Origin: Pseudomonadales bacterium
GTDB taxonomy: Bacteria > Pseudomonadota > Gammaproteobacteria > Pseudomonadales > Azotimanducaceae
Reading direction: 5' to 3'
NCBI GenBank assembly: GCA_012103505.1
Contig: WLWP01000001.1
Location: 2,852,001-2,916,000, forward strand
Length of the DNA stretch: 64,000 nt
Under the pieces are notes generated by a model that was not told the DNA's origin, ran no database searches, and worked only from the letters and a program-made list of their open reading frames with translations. Below, in pieces: positions 26,257 to 35,555 of this stretch; position 1 is the first letter of the stretch, and the number at the start of each line of letters is the position of its first letter. A program made the position numbers and the translations under genes.

Positions 26257-27240
26257 ATGACCTTCTCCCAACCATATCGCTATGCGCTGTCGTTCCTCCT
26301 TGCTGTCACCCTCATCTTTGTACTGGTCTTCTTCGCAGGGTCTGATCTGCTTGATGTCGTCAAAGCGACCGACCGCTCTCTTCTGTTAACCGCACTGGTT
26401 TTATCCATGACTACCTATCCTATCGCGAGCCTGCGATGGTGGCTCATTAGTAACCATCTGGCGGGCGCGCGTGTAGACAGTTTCCTTGGATTTTTGCGAG
26501 CTCGGGTAACTCTTGGTTTGGGTGGATTAGTGGGACCGCGCGAGATCGTCGAAACAGGAGGCCGTGCTGTTTGGTTAGCGAAGTTTCGGCAACAAACGAA
26601 CACGCGCGCTATGCAGAGCGTTCTCATCGATCGTGTATGTGACCTAGGCATCAGTGGTATCGCCCTTGTTGGGTGTGCCGCCTTGTTTCTCTCATGGTTG
26701 GAACCAGCTGAATCACTCTTGTTGCTCATCTCAGTGTGCGTGGGCTTTGTTTTCATAGTCCCCCTTGTACAAACATTCCTGCAAAAACAATTTCCCTCCC
26801 TCACACAGCAATCCCAAGACTCTTCAGCAATGGTGCCGACCGGGTTCAAGTTAGCTTTGTCCAAATTGAAAACCGCGGTTCTACAAACTCTCGCGATAAG
26901 TCCGCAAGTAGTGCTTGCCTCTTTAGCCCTTAGTCTGATCAAGTTTTTAATTCTTATTCTCCGTGCGGCAGTACTCGCCACGGCAGTGGGTGTTGCGATA
27001 GAGCCGACAGCGGTCGCCGCAGCTGCACCGGTGGGTCAACTAGCGAACCTACTCGCGATCACACCCGGTGGTTTCGGTGCATACGAAGCGAGCTGGTTTG
27101 GACTCTTACAACTCTTGGGTGTTGCAATCGCTCCAGCAGTTGCCTTTGTCCTTTTGCAGCGTGTCTGTGAGCTTTTTTCAGTATTAAGTATGCTGCCTGC
27201 GCTAATTGGTGGTCCGTCCACCTTTAGTATTAAGAAATAG
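26257..27240 (+). CDS. YbhN/LPG-synthase-type integral membrane protein
   Basis: 327 residues, about eight hydrophobic segments, with features of the lysylphosphatidylglycerol synthase transmembrane family (UPF0104): SLRWWLISNHLAG, GLGGLVGPREIVETGGRAVW and a C-terminal ITPGGFGAYEASW. Members without the catalytic domain are thought to act as lipid or glycolipid flippases. It follows the SGNH gene by 125 bp and precedes the methyltransferase by 15 bp, so these form a likely transcription unit. Confidence 0.75.
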   Translation: MTFSQPYRYALSFLLAVTLIFVLVFFAGSDLLDVVKATDRSLLLTALVLSMTTYPIASLRWWLISNHLAGARVDSFLGFLRARVTLGLGGLVGPREIVETGGRAVWLAKFRQQTNTRAMQSVLIDRVCDLGISGIALVGCAALFLSWLEPAESLLLLISVCVGFVFIVPLVQTFLQKQFPSLTQQSQDSSAMVPTGFKLALSKLKTAVLQTLAISPQVVLASLALSLIKFLILILRAAVLATAVGVAIEPTAVAAAAPVGQLANLLAITPGGFGAYEASWFGLLQLLGVAIAPAVAFVLLQRVCELFSVLSMLPALIGGPSTFSIKK

Positions 27241-27255
27241 ATAAGGACGGTAGCC

Positions 27256-28020
27256 ATGCGAGCTGATAACGACAAAGCTCTGTTCGACAGAATCGCGCAA
27301 GACTATGCAAGAAAAGACACGCATCCGTCTGCATCCATCGCTCGCAAGGCCCGGTTGCAGCAATCGATGCGCCCTCTTCTCCTCCCGGAGAACTCAGATG
27401 TACTAGAAATCGGTAGCGGCGCCGGTTTTTCAGCTGAATACCTAGCCGGACAATACGGTAGCTATACCGGGTTAGACTATTCTTCGGAGCTCACAACGTA
27501 CGCACAACAGCTCAATGCAGGACCAGGACGAACCTTTCTTTGTGCAGATGCGTTTCAATTTGAGCCTGAAAAAGAGTTTGATCTTATTTTCGCAATTGGT
27601 GTTTTACATCATATCGAGGCGTATCAGGATCTTTTACTCAGGCTTAGCAGTTTCTTGCGCCCAGGCGGCTGGCTGATGGTTAACGAGCCGCACCCCCTCA
27701 ATCCAATCGTTACTGGCGCTCGTCATCTACGCAAAAAGTTCGACAGTGGATATTCCGAAGACCAGGATGAACTTGGACCCAAGGCGATTGGCGATGCGTT
27801 TGAGGCTGCAGGTCTTGCCGATGTAGCGATATCTGCTCAAGGCTTCTTGGCTACTCCCCTTGCCGAAGTGCCTATCGATCCGCTGTGGTTAACGCGACCA
27901 ATTGCCAATTTTACCTCAGCCTTGGATCGAGGTTTGGCTCACGTACTACCTGTTAGCGTTGGACTGCGCATGTCATGGAACGTGGTTGTAACTGGTAGAA
28001 AACACTACCCGCATACCTAG
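27256..28020 (+). CDS. SAM-dependent methyltransferase (class I)
   Basis: 254 residues. The nucleotide-binding motif I is VLEIGSGAGFSAEYLAG near residue 49, followed by YTGLDYSSEL and FDLIFAIGVLHHIE, as in the class I Rossmann methyltransferases acting on small molecules or lipids. The substrate is unknown. ATG at 27256 follows the YbhN-type gene by 15 bp. Its stop shares the CTAG at 28017-28020 with the stop of the convergent glycosyltransferase gene. Confidence 0.8.
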   Translation: MRADNDKALFDRIAQDYARKDTHPSASIARKARLQQSMRPLLLPENSDVLEIGSGAGFSAEYLAGQYGSYTGLDYSSELTTYAQQLNAGPGRTFLCADAFQFEPEKEFDLIFAIGVLHHIEAYQDLLLRLSSFLRPGGWLMVNEPHPLNPIVTGARHLRKKFDSGYSEDQDELGPKAIGDAFEAAGLADVAISAQGFLATPLAEVPIDPLWLTRPIANFTSALDRGLAHVLPVSVGLRMSWNVVVTGRKHYPHT

Positions 28021-29528
28021 GCGTTCGAACGAGACTGACGGAGTCGGGACTCGTGGACCAACTTCTGTAGTCCCCTAATGACAAAGTAGAGGCAAGCGAC
28101 AAGCGCGACAATTCTGAGTGGCAGTACCGGCACTGAATATCTCGGGATAAAGTGGGATACCAAGGCATAGACAGAATGTGAGTAGAGGGCCAGGAGAACG
28201 GCTAGGAACAGAACCGTTTCTCTGCGCAGCCATGCCAGTAGTGCTACGCCCAAAAGCGCTAAGAAGCTACCAATACCTAAAACTGCCTGAACAAAAGAAG
28301 GAAAGTGCACGCCCAGTCGGGGGAAATTGTCGAAGCCAAGCCCTTGCGCAATGGTACTGTTTCTCGATCGTGATTCGTGACCAAAGCCCTGCATGACAAA
28401 AAGCCCTCGATATGCCATCAACAACGAGATCTTTAGATGCTGTATTGGACTTTCAAGCATGTCCCGTTGCGCGTTAGCACTTAACTCAGAACTAACCTCA
28501 GCGGGCGATCGACCCTCGTCGCTCAACTTTTCACTTCGATCCTGATAAGCCCGTATGCCCATTTGCCGAAAGCCGTTGTCGGCCCGTATATCAAACCGCC
28601 CCATTAGATCTGGGTCTTTCTTGGAACCGGGCAAGTAATAGGTAAAGCCCGCCCGAAACTCTGCATCGCTCATCGAATTGTACGACGCGCGAATACCGTG
28701 CACGGGATAGGATCGATTTTCTACGAGGGCAAAGTCATTAGCTTGCAGAGCGTTGCGGGTCATGTAGCCGCCAACAAGAACAGCGTAGGCGGCGGCAAGT
28801 GCAGTGACCCCGACCAAGAAACGACGATCGAAGGTATCCTGTAACTTTGCATTCACGACCAAGGCAAGCAAGATGAATAACCAAGCATACGCAAACACTA
28901 CCTTCGTCAGCGTCAGGGCAGCGAGAAGGACGCCTAGCCCAATCCCTTTTCTAATCGTTGCTCGATCTGCAAATCGTATGCTGACCAATGTAGCCGCAAC
29001 TACCAAGAAGGCTGCTGGGACTTCAGAAACAAAGGTGTGAGTTTGCTCTATCAACGTTTTATCTAGGCCAATCCAAAGTGCCACTCCATAGGCCAGTACC
29101 CGATGCTTGGTTAGCCGCAATGTGAGCAGAAAGCATACGATTGGCAGTAACGCGAAGAAGAAAGCATTGAGGATTTTGTAGCTCTGATAGCTGGTCCGAC
29201 AGGTCGATTCGGTGACATGTTCTGGAGACGCACAATCACGGTTTGCTCGGTCGAAGCTTAGTACGCGATGCCCAAGATCCATTAGAGCAATAAGACCTGG
29301 GATGAATGGCTCGCGCTGGTGATAGCCGATCGACGTCGGTGTGGGACCATAGACAGAGGTCTGAGAGAGGGTCAAACCAACTTGAAGATTTTCTTGCGCA
29401 TCGTTTTGCGCGGCTCGGGAGTCTAAGTGAGCGGTCACGTAAATGAAGAGCAACACCGTAAGCAAAAAAAGCAGTACGAATTCCAACTTATGTAGTGGCG
29501 TTGCAGGCTCCGGCAGACTTTGCGCCAT
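28017..29528 (-). CDS. GT39-like membrane glycosyltransferase
   Basis: About 503 residues with many hydrophobic segments. It matches the GT-C/PMT (ArnT-like) type: an early luminal loop with DSRAAQNDAQEN after the first helix, several transmembrane helices, and a loop containing YHQREPFIPGL. These enzymes move a sugar from a polyprenyl-phosphate carrier to a lipid or protein on the periplasmic side. The GT2 gene ahead of it is the type that makes such lipid-linked sugars. ATG at 29528 is preferred; the frame opens at a TTG at 29543 that overlaps the GT2 stop. Confidence 0.75.
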   Translation of the reverse strand: MAQSLPEPATPLHKLEFVLLFLLTVLLFIYVTAHLDSRAAQNDAQENLQVGLTLSQTSVYGPTPTSIGYHQREPFIPGLIALMDLGHRVLSFDRANRDCASPEHVTESTCRTSYQSYKILNAFFFALLPIVCFLLTLRLTKHRVLAYGVALWIGLDKTLIEQTHTFVSEVPAAFLVVAATLVSIRFADRATIRKGIGLGVLLAALTLTKVVFAYAWLFILLALVVNAKLQDTFDRRFLVGVTALAAAYAVLVGGYMTRNALQANDFALVENRSYPVHGIRASYNSMSDAEFRAGFTYYLPGSKKDPDLMGRFDIRADNGFRQMGIRAYQDRSEKLSDEGRSPAEVSSELSANAQRDMLESPIQHLKISLLMAYRGLFVMQGFGHESRSRNSTIAQGLGFDNFPRLGVHFPSFVQAVLGIGSFLALLGVALLAWLRRETVLFLAVLLALYSHSVYALVSHFIPRYSVPVLPLRIVALVACLYFVIRGLQKLVHESRLRQSRSNA

Positions 29529-29536
29529 ACCTGTGT

Positions 29537-30478
29537 CTACCAATGGAACCGTTTGTCTACCATATCGGCCAACAACGCAAACATCGCCGTGTTCATACTG
29601 AACAGAACCAGCAGAACTGACTTGTTAGTTAGATCACTGTTATAAACATCATTACCGATACTAAACAGCGCGCCCAGGGCAAGAACCCCTGACAAAGGGA
29701 GTAACACGCGCACCGGCGCGAAGTACGTTCCCGTACGAGCGATCAGCATAAGAAATCGAATCGTATCTCGAATTGGTCTTATTTTTGACTTGCCAACGCG
29801 CGGGGAATAACTGATCGGTATGAACTTGACGCGATAGTAGTTAGTTAGCATCAATAGTGTAATCGTGGTGGTGAAACTAAAGGTATTGGGCAACATTCGA
29901 ATAAACGAAACCGCCAGGTCCTTACGAAATACTCGAAGACCTGAGTTTATGTCCGGCACCTTGACCCGGGAGATCCATGAAACCCACTTTCTCATAAACC
30001 ATTTGGGGAACGCTCTTAGACTACTGTAAGTCACGTCCGCTCCAGTTCTTGCACCCACGACCATATCAGCGTCCTGCATTTCCTTAACCAGTTCCATCAG
30101 CCGGTCATTCGGATAGGTTCCATCCGCATCGGTTATCGCTATGTAACGTGCATCTGCTTGTTGCAGTCCTGATTTCAATGCAGCTCCGTAGCCACGATTT
30201 TCGTCATGTGAAATTACAGTCAGTTTTTCATATTTATCTTGAGCGGCCAGCAAGATTTGCTCAGATTCGTCACTCGAGCCATCGTTAACGACGATAACCT
30301 GGTACGCCGGTCCTTCCCCGAGTCCCTCACAAAGTTGATGTACGGTCGAGCTGATCGCCGCTTCTTCATTAAAGCAAGGAACCACAATGGCGAATTCGTA
30401 TTTAGGCTGATTCTCGGTCACGATGACTTGGGCGGTGGGAAACGCAGCAACGGTGCCATGCTCAGGGTTGAAGCGCAA
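29537..30478 (-). CDS. GT2 glycosyltransferase (dolichol/polyprenyl-phosphate sugar synthase-like)
   Basis: 313 residues. The GT-A fold is clear: IVVPCFNEEAAISSTV near residue 33, VIVVNDGSSDESE, and the metal-binding DADGTYP. Two hydrophobic segments near the C-terminus (VLLPLSGVLALGALFSIG and VLLVLFSMNTAMFALLA) anchor it in the membrane. The family transfers a sugar from UDP- or GDP-sugar to polyprenyl phosphate. The start is a TTG at 30478 without a strong ribosome binding site. It precedes the GT39-like gene in an apparent two-gene unit. Confidence 0.8.
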   Translation of the reverse strand: MRFNPEHGTVAAFPTAQVIVTENQPKYEFAIVVPCFNEEAAISSTVHQLCEGLGEGPAYQVIVVNDGSSDESEQILLAAQDKYEKLTVISHDENRGYGAALKSGLQQADARYIAITDADGTYPNDRLMELVKEMQDADMVVGARTGADVTYSSLRAFPKWFMRKWVSWISRVKVPDINSGLRVFRKDLAVSFIRMLPNTFSFTTTITLLMLTNYYRVKFIPISYSPRVGKSKIRPIRDTIRFLMLIARTGTYFAPVRVLLPLSGVLALGALFSIGNDVYNSDLTNKSVLLVLFSMNTAMFALLADMVDKRFHW

Positions 30479-30663
30479 TCGTTTCCGGTGTACAGAACTA
30501 GTTCCAACGTCATGAGCACACTGGCATCACATGAAAGGCCGTCTACCCCGCAACCCTTGCAAGTTCGAACAGAACAGATGTCGAATTGGTAGTGACCTGT
30601 TGATCCTTGTTACATTGCATTAGACGATGGAACGATCGCTAGACCTGGGGAGAAGCTGCAATC

Positions 30664-32712
30664 ATGAGTAACCTACCAGAAGACTATACCGAGCGTGTGT
30701 ACGCAGGCGTACTTGGCAAAGTCATTGGCGTTTATCTTGGACGCCCTTTTGAAGGGTGGACGTACGAGCTCATCCAAGAGCGGTTGGGAGACATCACCGA
30801 CTACGTAAATGACAAACTCGATATCCCTCTACTCGTCACCGACGATGACATTTCAGGTACCTTTACTTTCGCCCGGGCGATGGCTGACAACAATTTTTCT
30901 CGCGACCTAACAAGCGCTGAGATTGGTCGCAGCTGGATGAACTACCTCATCGAAGAACGGACCATCTTATGGTGGGGCGGTCTCGGAAACTCGACAGAAC
31001 ACACAGCTTACCTGCGGCTCAAGAACGGCATCGAAGCACCGCTGAGTGGTTCGACTGAACTGAACGGCCAAGTGGTGTCGGAACAGATTGGCGCGCAGAT
31101 CTTTATTGATGGCTGGGCCATGATGTCACCAGGGGATGCTGATCGCGCTGCGTACTTGGCAACTGAGGCGGCCAAAGTTAGTCACGATGGTGCAGCCGTT
31201 GATGGCGCGGTGATGCTAGCTGTCATGGAGGCGATGGCATTTGTCGAACGAGATACAAACAAACTACTCGACGGTGCACTAAAGTACATTCCAGACGACT
31301 CCATCATTCGTCGTCTTATCAACGATGTCCGCAACTGGCACGCCGGGCACAACGATTGGCGGGATACGCGGCAAAAGATTGAAGAAAATTACGGCTACGA
31401 TAAGTATGGCGGTAACTGCCATATGGTGCCCAACCACGGGCTGATTATTCAAAGCCTACTACACAGCAACGACGATTTTTCGCTAGCAATGGAAATCATC
31501 AATACCAGTGGCTGGGACACGGATTGTAACTCTGGCAACTTGGGTTGTTTGATGGGCATCAAAAACGGACTCCCAGGAATCGATGCCGGGTTAACCGACT
31601 GGCGTGGTCCTATTGCTGATCGCATCTACGTGCCCACCGCCGACCCTTCTTGGGGAATTTCTGATTGCGTGCGCGAGGCAGACGCAATCATTGAGGCAGG
31701 AGTCCGGCTGTCAGGAGACACCTACGAACCACCCAAGAATGGTGCCCAAATGCACTTTTCATATCCTGGTTCAACGCAAGGTTTTACCGTCACCCAGGGG
31801 GAGGGTGAAATCGTTAACGAGCAGCATAGCGGCCGCCACCAATTACGTCTTTCTGCACGAACATCCGCCGAATTTGGCACCCCGGTATTCGCGCCAACAA
31901 AAGAGATCGCGAAGATGTTCGAGAACGTCGGCTATGCATTGCTCTGTGCCCCGAGGATTTACCCTGGCCAGGTCGTTACCGCAAACGTGACCGGCGAGAC
32001 CCTAATGGAGGCCGCTCTCTACATGCGCTACTACGGTGAGAACGATCAACCCACAACCGTAATGGGTGAGAGCCAGAAGATCACCGGCGAGACGAGCTTG
32101 TCTTTGACCGTACCTGTTGGAGTACATCCCGTTTTCGAAGTCGGTTTATCGTTACCTAGCGGTGGTTGCTTACATTTGGATTCTGTCAGTTGGACTGGCG
32201 CACCGACACTAACGCTAACAAAGCCTAATCATCGAGGTTCTATGTGGCGGCGGGCGTTCGTCAATGGCGCAGATGTGTTTGATTCTCGGCGCGAATCTAT
32301 GCGGATCATCCAGAACTCAGGTACCGGTCTTCTCATCCAAGGTACGAGAGAGTGGTACGACTACCAGGTTAGCGCAGACATCACCCCGCATCTTGTAGAG
32401 AGCGCAGGTCTCGCCGGTCGCGTCCAGGGAATGCGACGCTACTACGCACTCAGATGGCATCGGTCAGGTGAACTGCAACTCATCAAGATGCTCGATGAAT
32501 CCACTGTATTGGCAAGCATCCGCTATGACTGGTCCTTCGGTGATACGCACGAGCTAACTCTGCGATGCAACGGTACCCAAATAAGTGCACTCATAGATGG
32601 CCAACAGATCCTCGCAGCAGAAGACAACACGATTGCATCTGGCAGTGTGGCTCTATTAGTTGAGGCTGGTCGCTCTGCAACTCAGACAATCCAAGTGGCG
32701 CCGCTAACGTAA
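30664..32712 (+). CDS. ADP-ribosylglycohydrolase fused to a C-terminal beta-rich domain
   Basis: 682 residues. The first 330 or so are an ADP-ribosylglycohydrolase fold (DraG/ARH type): GVLGKVIGVYLGRPFEGW near residue 15, the metal-binding VTDDDISG (Asp60-62), and SGWDTDCNSGN (Asp285, Asp287) that completes the two-metal site. From about 340 onward the chain is beta-rich, and the last 180 residues resemble a DUF1080/LamG-like sugar-binding sandwich (DYQVSADITPHLVES, AGRVQGMRRYYALRWH). The N-terminal type removes ADP-ribose from proteins or hydrolyses related N-glycosides. The added domain suggests a carbohydrate target. No signal peptide is seen. Stop at 32712. Confidence 0.8.
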   Translation: MSNLPEDYTERVYAGVLGKVIGVYLGRPFEGWTYELIQERLGDITDYVNDKLDIPLLVTDDDISGTFTFARAMADNNFSRDLTSAEIGRSWMNYLIEERTILWWGGLGNSTEHTAYLRLKNGIEAPLSGSTELNGQVVSEQIGAQIFIDGWAMMSPGDADRAAYLATEAAKVSHDGAAVDGAVMLAVMEAMAFVERDTNKLLDGALKYIPDDSIIRRLINDVRNWHAGHNDWRDTRQKIEENYGYDKYGGNCHMVPNHGLIIQSLLHSNDDFSLAMEIINTSGWDTDCNSGNLGCLMGIKNGLPGIDAGLTDWRGPIADRIYVPTADPSWGISDCVREADAIIEAGVRLSGDTYEPPKNGAQMHFSYPGSTQGFTVTQGEGEIVNEQHSGRHQLRLSARTSAEFGTPVFAPTKEIAKMFENVGYALLCAPRIYPGQVVTANVTGETLMEAALYMRYYGENDQPTTVMGESQKITGETSLSLTVPVGVHPVFEVGLSLPSGGCLHLDSVSWTGAPTLTLTKPNHRGSMWRRAFVNGADVFDSRRESMRIIQNSGTGLLIQGTREWYDYQVSADITPHLVESAGLAGRVQGMRRYYALRWHRSGELQLIKMLDESTVLASIRYDWSFGDTHELTLRCNGTQISALIDGQQILAAEDNTIASGSVALLVEAGRSATQTIQVAPLT

Positions 32713-32790
32713 CCCTGGCTGGCCTCCATCGCCTTCTTCTCTTGACGCCGCAGAGTCGGCACAATGGTTCTATTAGTATGGGGAATTCGA

Positions 32791-34323
32791 ATGGCCAAGG
32801 TTAAAGACAAAGACGACAGAGAATGGAAAGCAACGGCGTGCATCCTCTGTACACTAAACTGCGGTGTAAAGGTTCAGCTAAACGACCTAGGCACCGAAAT
32901 TATCCGAACCAAGGGCGATGAGAACCATCCCGCATCCCTAGGTTATCTTTGTAACAAAGCATCACGCTTGAACTTCTACCAGAATCGGGAAGACCGATTG
33001 CTATCACCCATGAAGCGCAATGCCGACGGCGGCTATGACCCAATCGATTGGGATACCGCGATCAGCGAAATCGCGGCCAAACTCGGTGGGATACGTGACG
33101 AATTTGGTGGCGACAAGATCTTTTATTACGGCGGTGGCGGACAAGGCAACCATCTACCCGGAGCCTACGCTGGCACAACCCTATCGAGCCTTGGTGTGCA
33201 ATATCGATCCAACGCGCTCGCGCAAGAAAAGACGGGCGAGTTCTGGGTCGCGCAGCGTATGGTCGGCGGCTACAACCACGCTGATTTTGAGCACGCCCAA
33301 GTTGTCCTGTTCCTAGGCAAGAATCCTTGGCAATCCCACGGTTTTCATCGAGCACGGGCTGAAATTCGAGAGATGGCCAAGGATCCAAATCGAACGTTGA
33401 TAGTGCTCGACCCAAAGAGAACAGAAACCGCTGACCTTGCCGACATTCACCTTCCAGTAAAAGTGGGGCGTGATGCTTGGTTACTGGCTGGAATGGTTGC
33501 AACCATCGTCCAGGAGAGCTTGCAAGATGAGGACTGGTTAGCCGAACACACTACAGGCGTGGAAGCCGTCATAGATGTATTTGAGCACATCGATATCGCC
33601 GACTGCGCAGTCAAGTCTGGCATAGATGAGGCCATCATTCGTTCGACAGCAAGAACGATAGCAGGCGCCAGTAGCGTTGCTGTATTTGAAGATCTAGGCA
33701 CGCAAATGAACCGGCACTCAACCCTCGTGAGTTACCTGCAACGCCTCACATGGATGCTTACCGGCAACTTCGCCAAGCGCGGAACCGCCTACACAGCCAA
33801 CGGTTTGGGCAATATAGGAAGTGGCACAGAGGGCGGCAAAAGCCCAGTGCTCGGTGGACGCATCATCGCTGGCATCATACCTGCGGCAATTATCCCAGAT
33901 GAAATCTTGGCAGGTCATCCAAAGAGCTATCGCGCGATGATTATAGAATCTGCCAATCCAGTGCATTCATTACCTGACAGCTCAAAGTGGCGTAAAGCCA
34001 TGCGCGCACTCGATTGCAGTGTGGTCATCGACATCGCAATGACCGAGTCCGCGCGTGAGGCTGACTACGTGTTACCTGCAACGACACAATACGAAAAGGC
34101 TGAAGCGACTTTCTTTAACTTTGAGTTCCCGGAAAACTACTTCCATGTGCGAGCACCGCTCTTCACCCCACCTGAGGGCGTCTTAGATGAAGCGGAAATA
34201 CATGCCCGAATTGCAACCGCGCTTGGCGCAATTCTAGAAGGTATTGAAGAAGAACTGAACACGGCTCTTACCCGACCGTGGCCGAGAGGGTTTGAGGAAT
34301 TTTGTTTTCAAAAAACTCAGTGA
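32791..34323 (+). CDS. Molybdopterin oxidoreductase, N-terminal part (frameshifted)
   Basis: About 510 residues of a formate-dehydrogenase-like (BisC/DMSO-reductase superfamily) oxidoreductase. The N-terminal 4Fe-4S motif is C17-x2-C20-x3-C24 with a fourth Cys at 54. Later segments (LFLGKNPWQSHGFH, LIVLDPKRTETADLADIHLP, LGNIGSGTEGGKSP, DYVLPATTQYEKAEATFF) bind the two pterin guanine dinucleotides. The frame stops at 34321-34323, where the rest of the enzyme continues one base out of frame, so this is half a gene. The ATG at 32791 has GGGG about 8 bases upstream; an earlier ATG at 32764 is less likely. Electron partner and substrate unknown. Confidence 0.75.
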   Translation: MAKVKDKDDREWKATACILCTLNCGVKVQLNDLGTEIIRTKGDENHPASLGYLCNKASRLNFYQNREDRLLSPMKRNADGGYDPIDWDTAISEIAAKLGGIRDEFGGDKIFYYGGGGQGNHLPGAYAGTTLSSLGVQYRSNALAQEKTGEFWVAQRMVGGYNHADFEHAQVVLFLGKNPWQSHGFHRARAEIREMAKDPNRTLIVLDPKRTETADLADIHLPVKVGRDAWLLAGMVATIVQESLQDEDWLAEHTTGVEAVIDVFEHIDIADCAVKSGIDEAIIRSTARTIAGASSVAVFEDLGTQMNRHSTLVSYLQRLTWMLTGNFAKRGTAYTANGLGNIGSGTEGGKSPVLGGRIIAGIIPAAIIPDEILAGHPKSYRAMIIESANPVHSLPDSSKWRKAMRALDCSVVIDIAMTESAREADYVLPATTQYEKAEATFFNFEFPENYFHVRAPLFTPPEGVLDEAEIHARIATALGAILEGIEEELNTALTRPWPRGFEEFCFQKTQ

Positions 34324-35059
34324 AGACCCCTCGCTTGCCAAGATTGCGCCCGCGCTCCTCTATCGGACCCTTGGCAAAGCGCTACCGGAAGGCATGCAGA
34401 ATGCAGCGGCGCTTTGGGCCGTATGCCACCAGCACGCCATGGCGAACCGAAAATCTGTCGAAGCAGCTGGGGTAACTGGCGAAGGAATGGATCTCGGTGA
34501 CAATTTGTTCGACGCAATCTTAGCTGGACCGAGTGCGGTGATCATGAGTAAGGAAGAGTGGTCCGACGTTTGGCAGCGCGCTCCCGGAGGCAGTGTTAAT
34601 TTCAACCTACCGGAAATGTTGGCAGCAGCTGCTCAACTCAATTCGACTAATCCTCAAGAAACGACGGCGGAGTTACCGTTCCTTCTTTCGGCCGGTGAGC
34701 GGCGAAGTTTCACCGCCAATACGATTTTTCGTAATCCTGAATGGCGCAGAAAGGACAAAGAAGGTGCCATGTATATCAATCCTGAAGACGCCGCCCGACT
34801 GAATCTCGGCGATGGTTCAAACGCCCGTATTAGTAACGATCGCGGTGCCTTGGAAGTGGTTGTGGAGATTAGCGATCGTATGCAGCGCGGCCACATTTCA
34901 ATCCCCAACGGCTTGGGTGTCGACTATCCCGACGAGCAAGGCGATACGAAAACAACTGGTGCTGCGCCAAACGAACTCACCTCAACCGATCTTGCTGACG
35001 AGTTTGTTGGGACGCCGTGGCATAAATCCGTACCCGTGCAAGTGGAGGCAATCGGCTAA
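34292..35059 (+). CDS. Molybdopterin oxidoreductase, C-terminal part (frameshifted)
   Basis: 255 residues with the C-terminal molybdopterin dinucleotide-binding beta-barrel domain (AMYINPEDAARLNLGDGSNA, ARISNDRGALEVVVEIS, GHISIPNGLGVDYP). It is the +1-frame continuation of the gene starting at 32791. The nominal TTG at 34292 is only the first possible codon, not a real start. If one A is removed from the A6 run at 34310-34315 the two parts join as EEFCFQKLSEDPSLA. Whether the extra base is a sequencing error, a true mutation or corrected by slippage is open. Confidence 0.7.
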   Translation: MRNFVFKKLSEDPSLAKIAPALLYRTLGKALPEGMQNAAALWAVCHQHAMANRKSVEAAGVTGEGMDLGDNLFDAILAGPSAVIMSKEEWSDVWQRAPGGSVNFNLPEMLAAAAQLNSTNPQETTAELPFLLSAGERRSFTANTIFRNPEWRRKDKEGAMYINPEDAARLNLGDGSNARISNDRGALEVVVEISDRMQRGHISIPNGLGVDYPDEQGDTKTTGAAPNELTSTDLADEFVGTPWHKSVPVQVEAIG

Positions 35060-35098
35060 CGCGCTGGTTGGGATCCTACTCTTAAAGGAGATGTCTTC

Positions 35099-35497
35099 GT
35101 GAATGGATCAATGCTGAACGAGGCGGTTTGCCATTGTGGCAACGTCACAATGCGTCTTTCGGAAAAGCCCGCTGAGATATTCGAGTGTAATTGCTCAATC
35201 TGCCGCAGGCTCGGCGTACTCTGGGCTTACTATCATTGCGACGATGTTAACTTCGAAAGTGGCGCAGGATCGACAAAAGCATATGTGTGGAACAACAAAG
35301 TGCTCGAGTTCCACAACTGCGCTCAATGTGGCTGTACCACGCACTGGATTGCAACCGACCCAAATTTTCGCGATCGTATGGGCATCAACGCTCGGCTTAT
35401 CGATGGCTTGGATCGCCAAAACACCATCCTTGGTTACGTTGATCACGGCGAACTTGGCTGGTTTTGGTCACGCGAACAGAGCGAGAACAAGACGTGA
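35099..35497 (+). CDS. GFA (CENP-V/GFA) domain zinc protein
   Basis: 132 residues with the GFA fold: CHCGNVTMRL near residue 11, CNCSICRR near 30, and NCAQCGCTTHW near 78, giving two zinc-binding Cys clusters. Named after glutathione-dependent formaldehyde-activating enzyme, most members have an unproven role. The GTG at 35099 is chosen because AAAGGAG (35084-35090) lies 8 bases upstream. It follows the molybdopterin gene by 39 bp, so a link to formate/formaldehyde metabolism is possible but weak. Confidence 0.8.
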   Translation: MNGSMLNEAVCHCGNVTMRLSEKPAEIFECNCSICRRLGVLWAYYHCDDVNFESGAGSTKAYVWNNKVLEFHNCAQCGCTTHWIATDPNFRDRMGINARLIDGLDRQNTILGYVDHGELGWFWSREQSENKT

Positions 35498-35555
35498 GCT
35501 GCTGCGATCGACACACAGTGATACTGTAACCACAGCGGCAAGAGGGGAGCAAAAT

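Noticed and set aside
34310-34315. Programmed ribosomal frameshift at the A6 run
   Set aside because: No stem-loop or pseudoknot stimulus was recognised downstream, and a second homopolymer break in the window favours sequence error or simple mutation.
35136-35555. Open frame extending the small exported protein upstream
   Set aside because: It overlaps the GFA gene in another frame; the ATG at 35556 with ribosome binding site and signal peptide is a better start.
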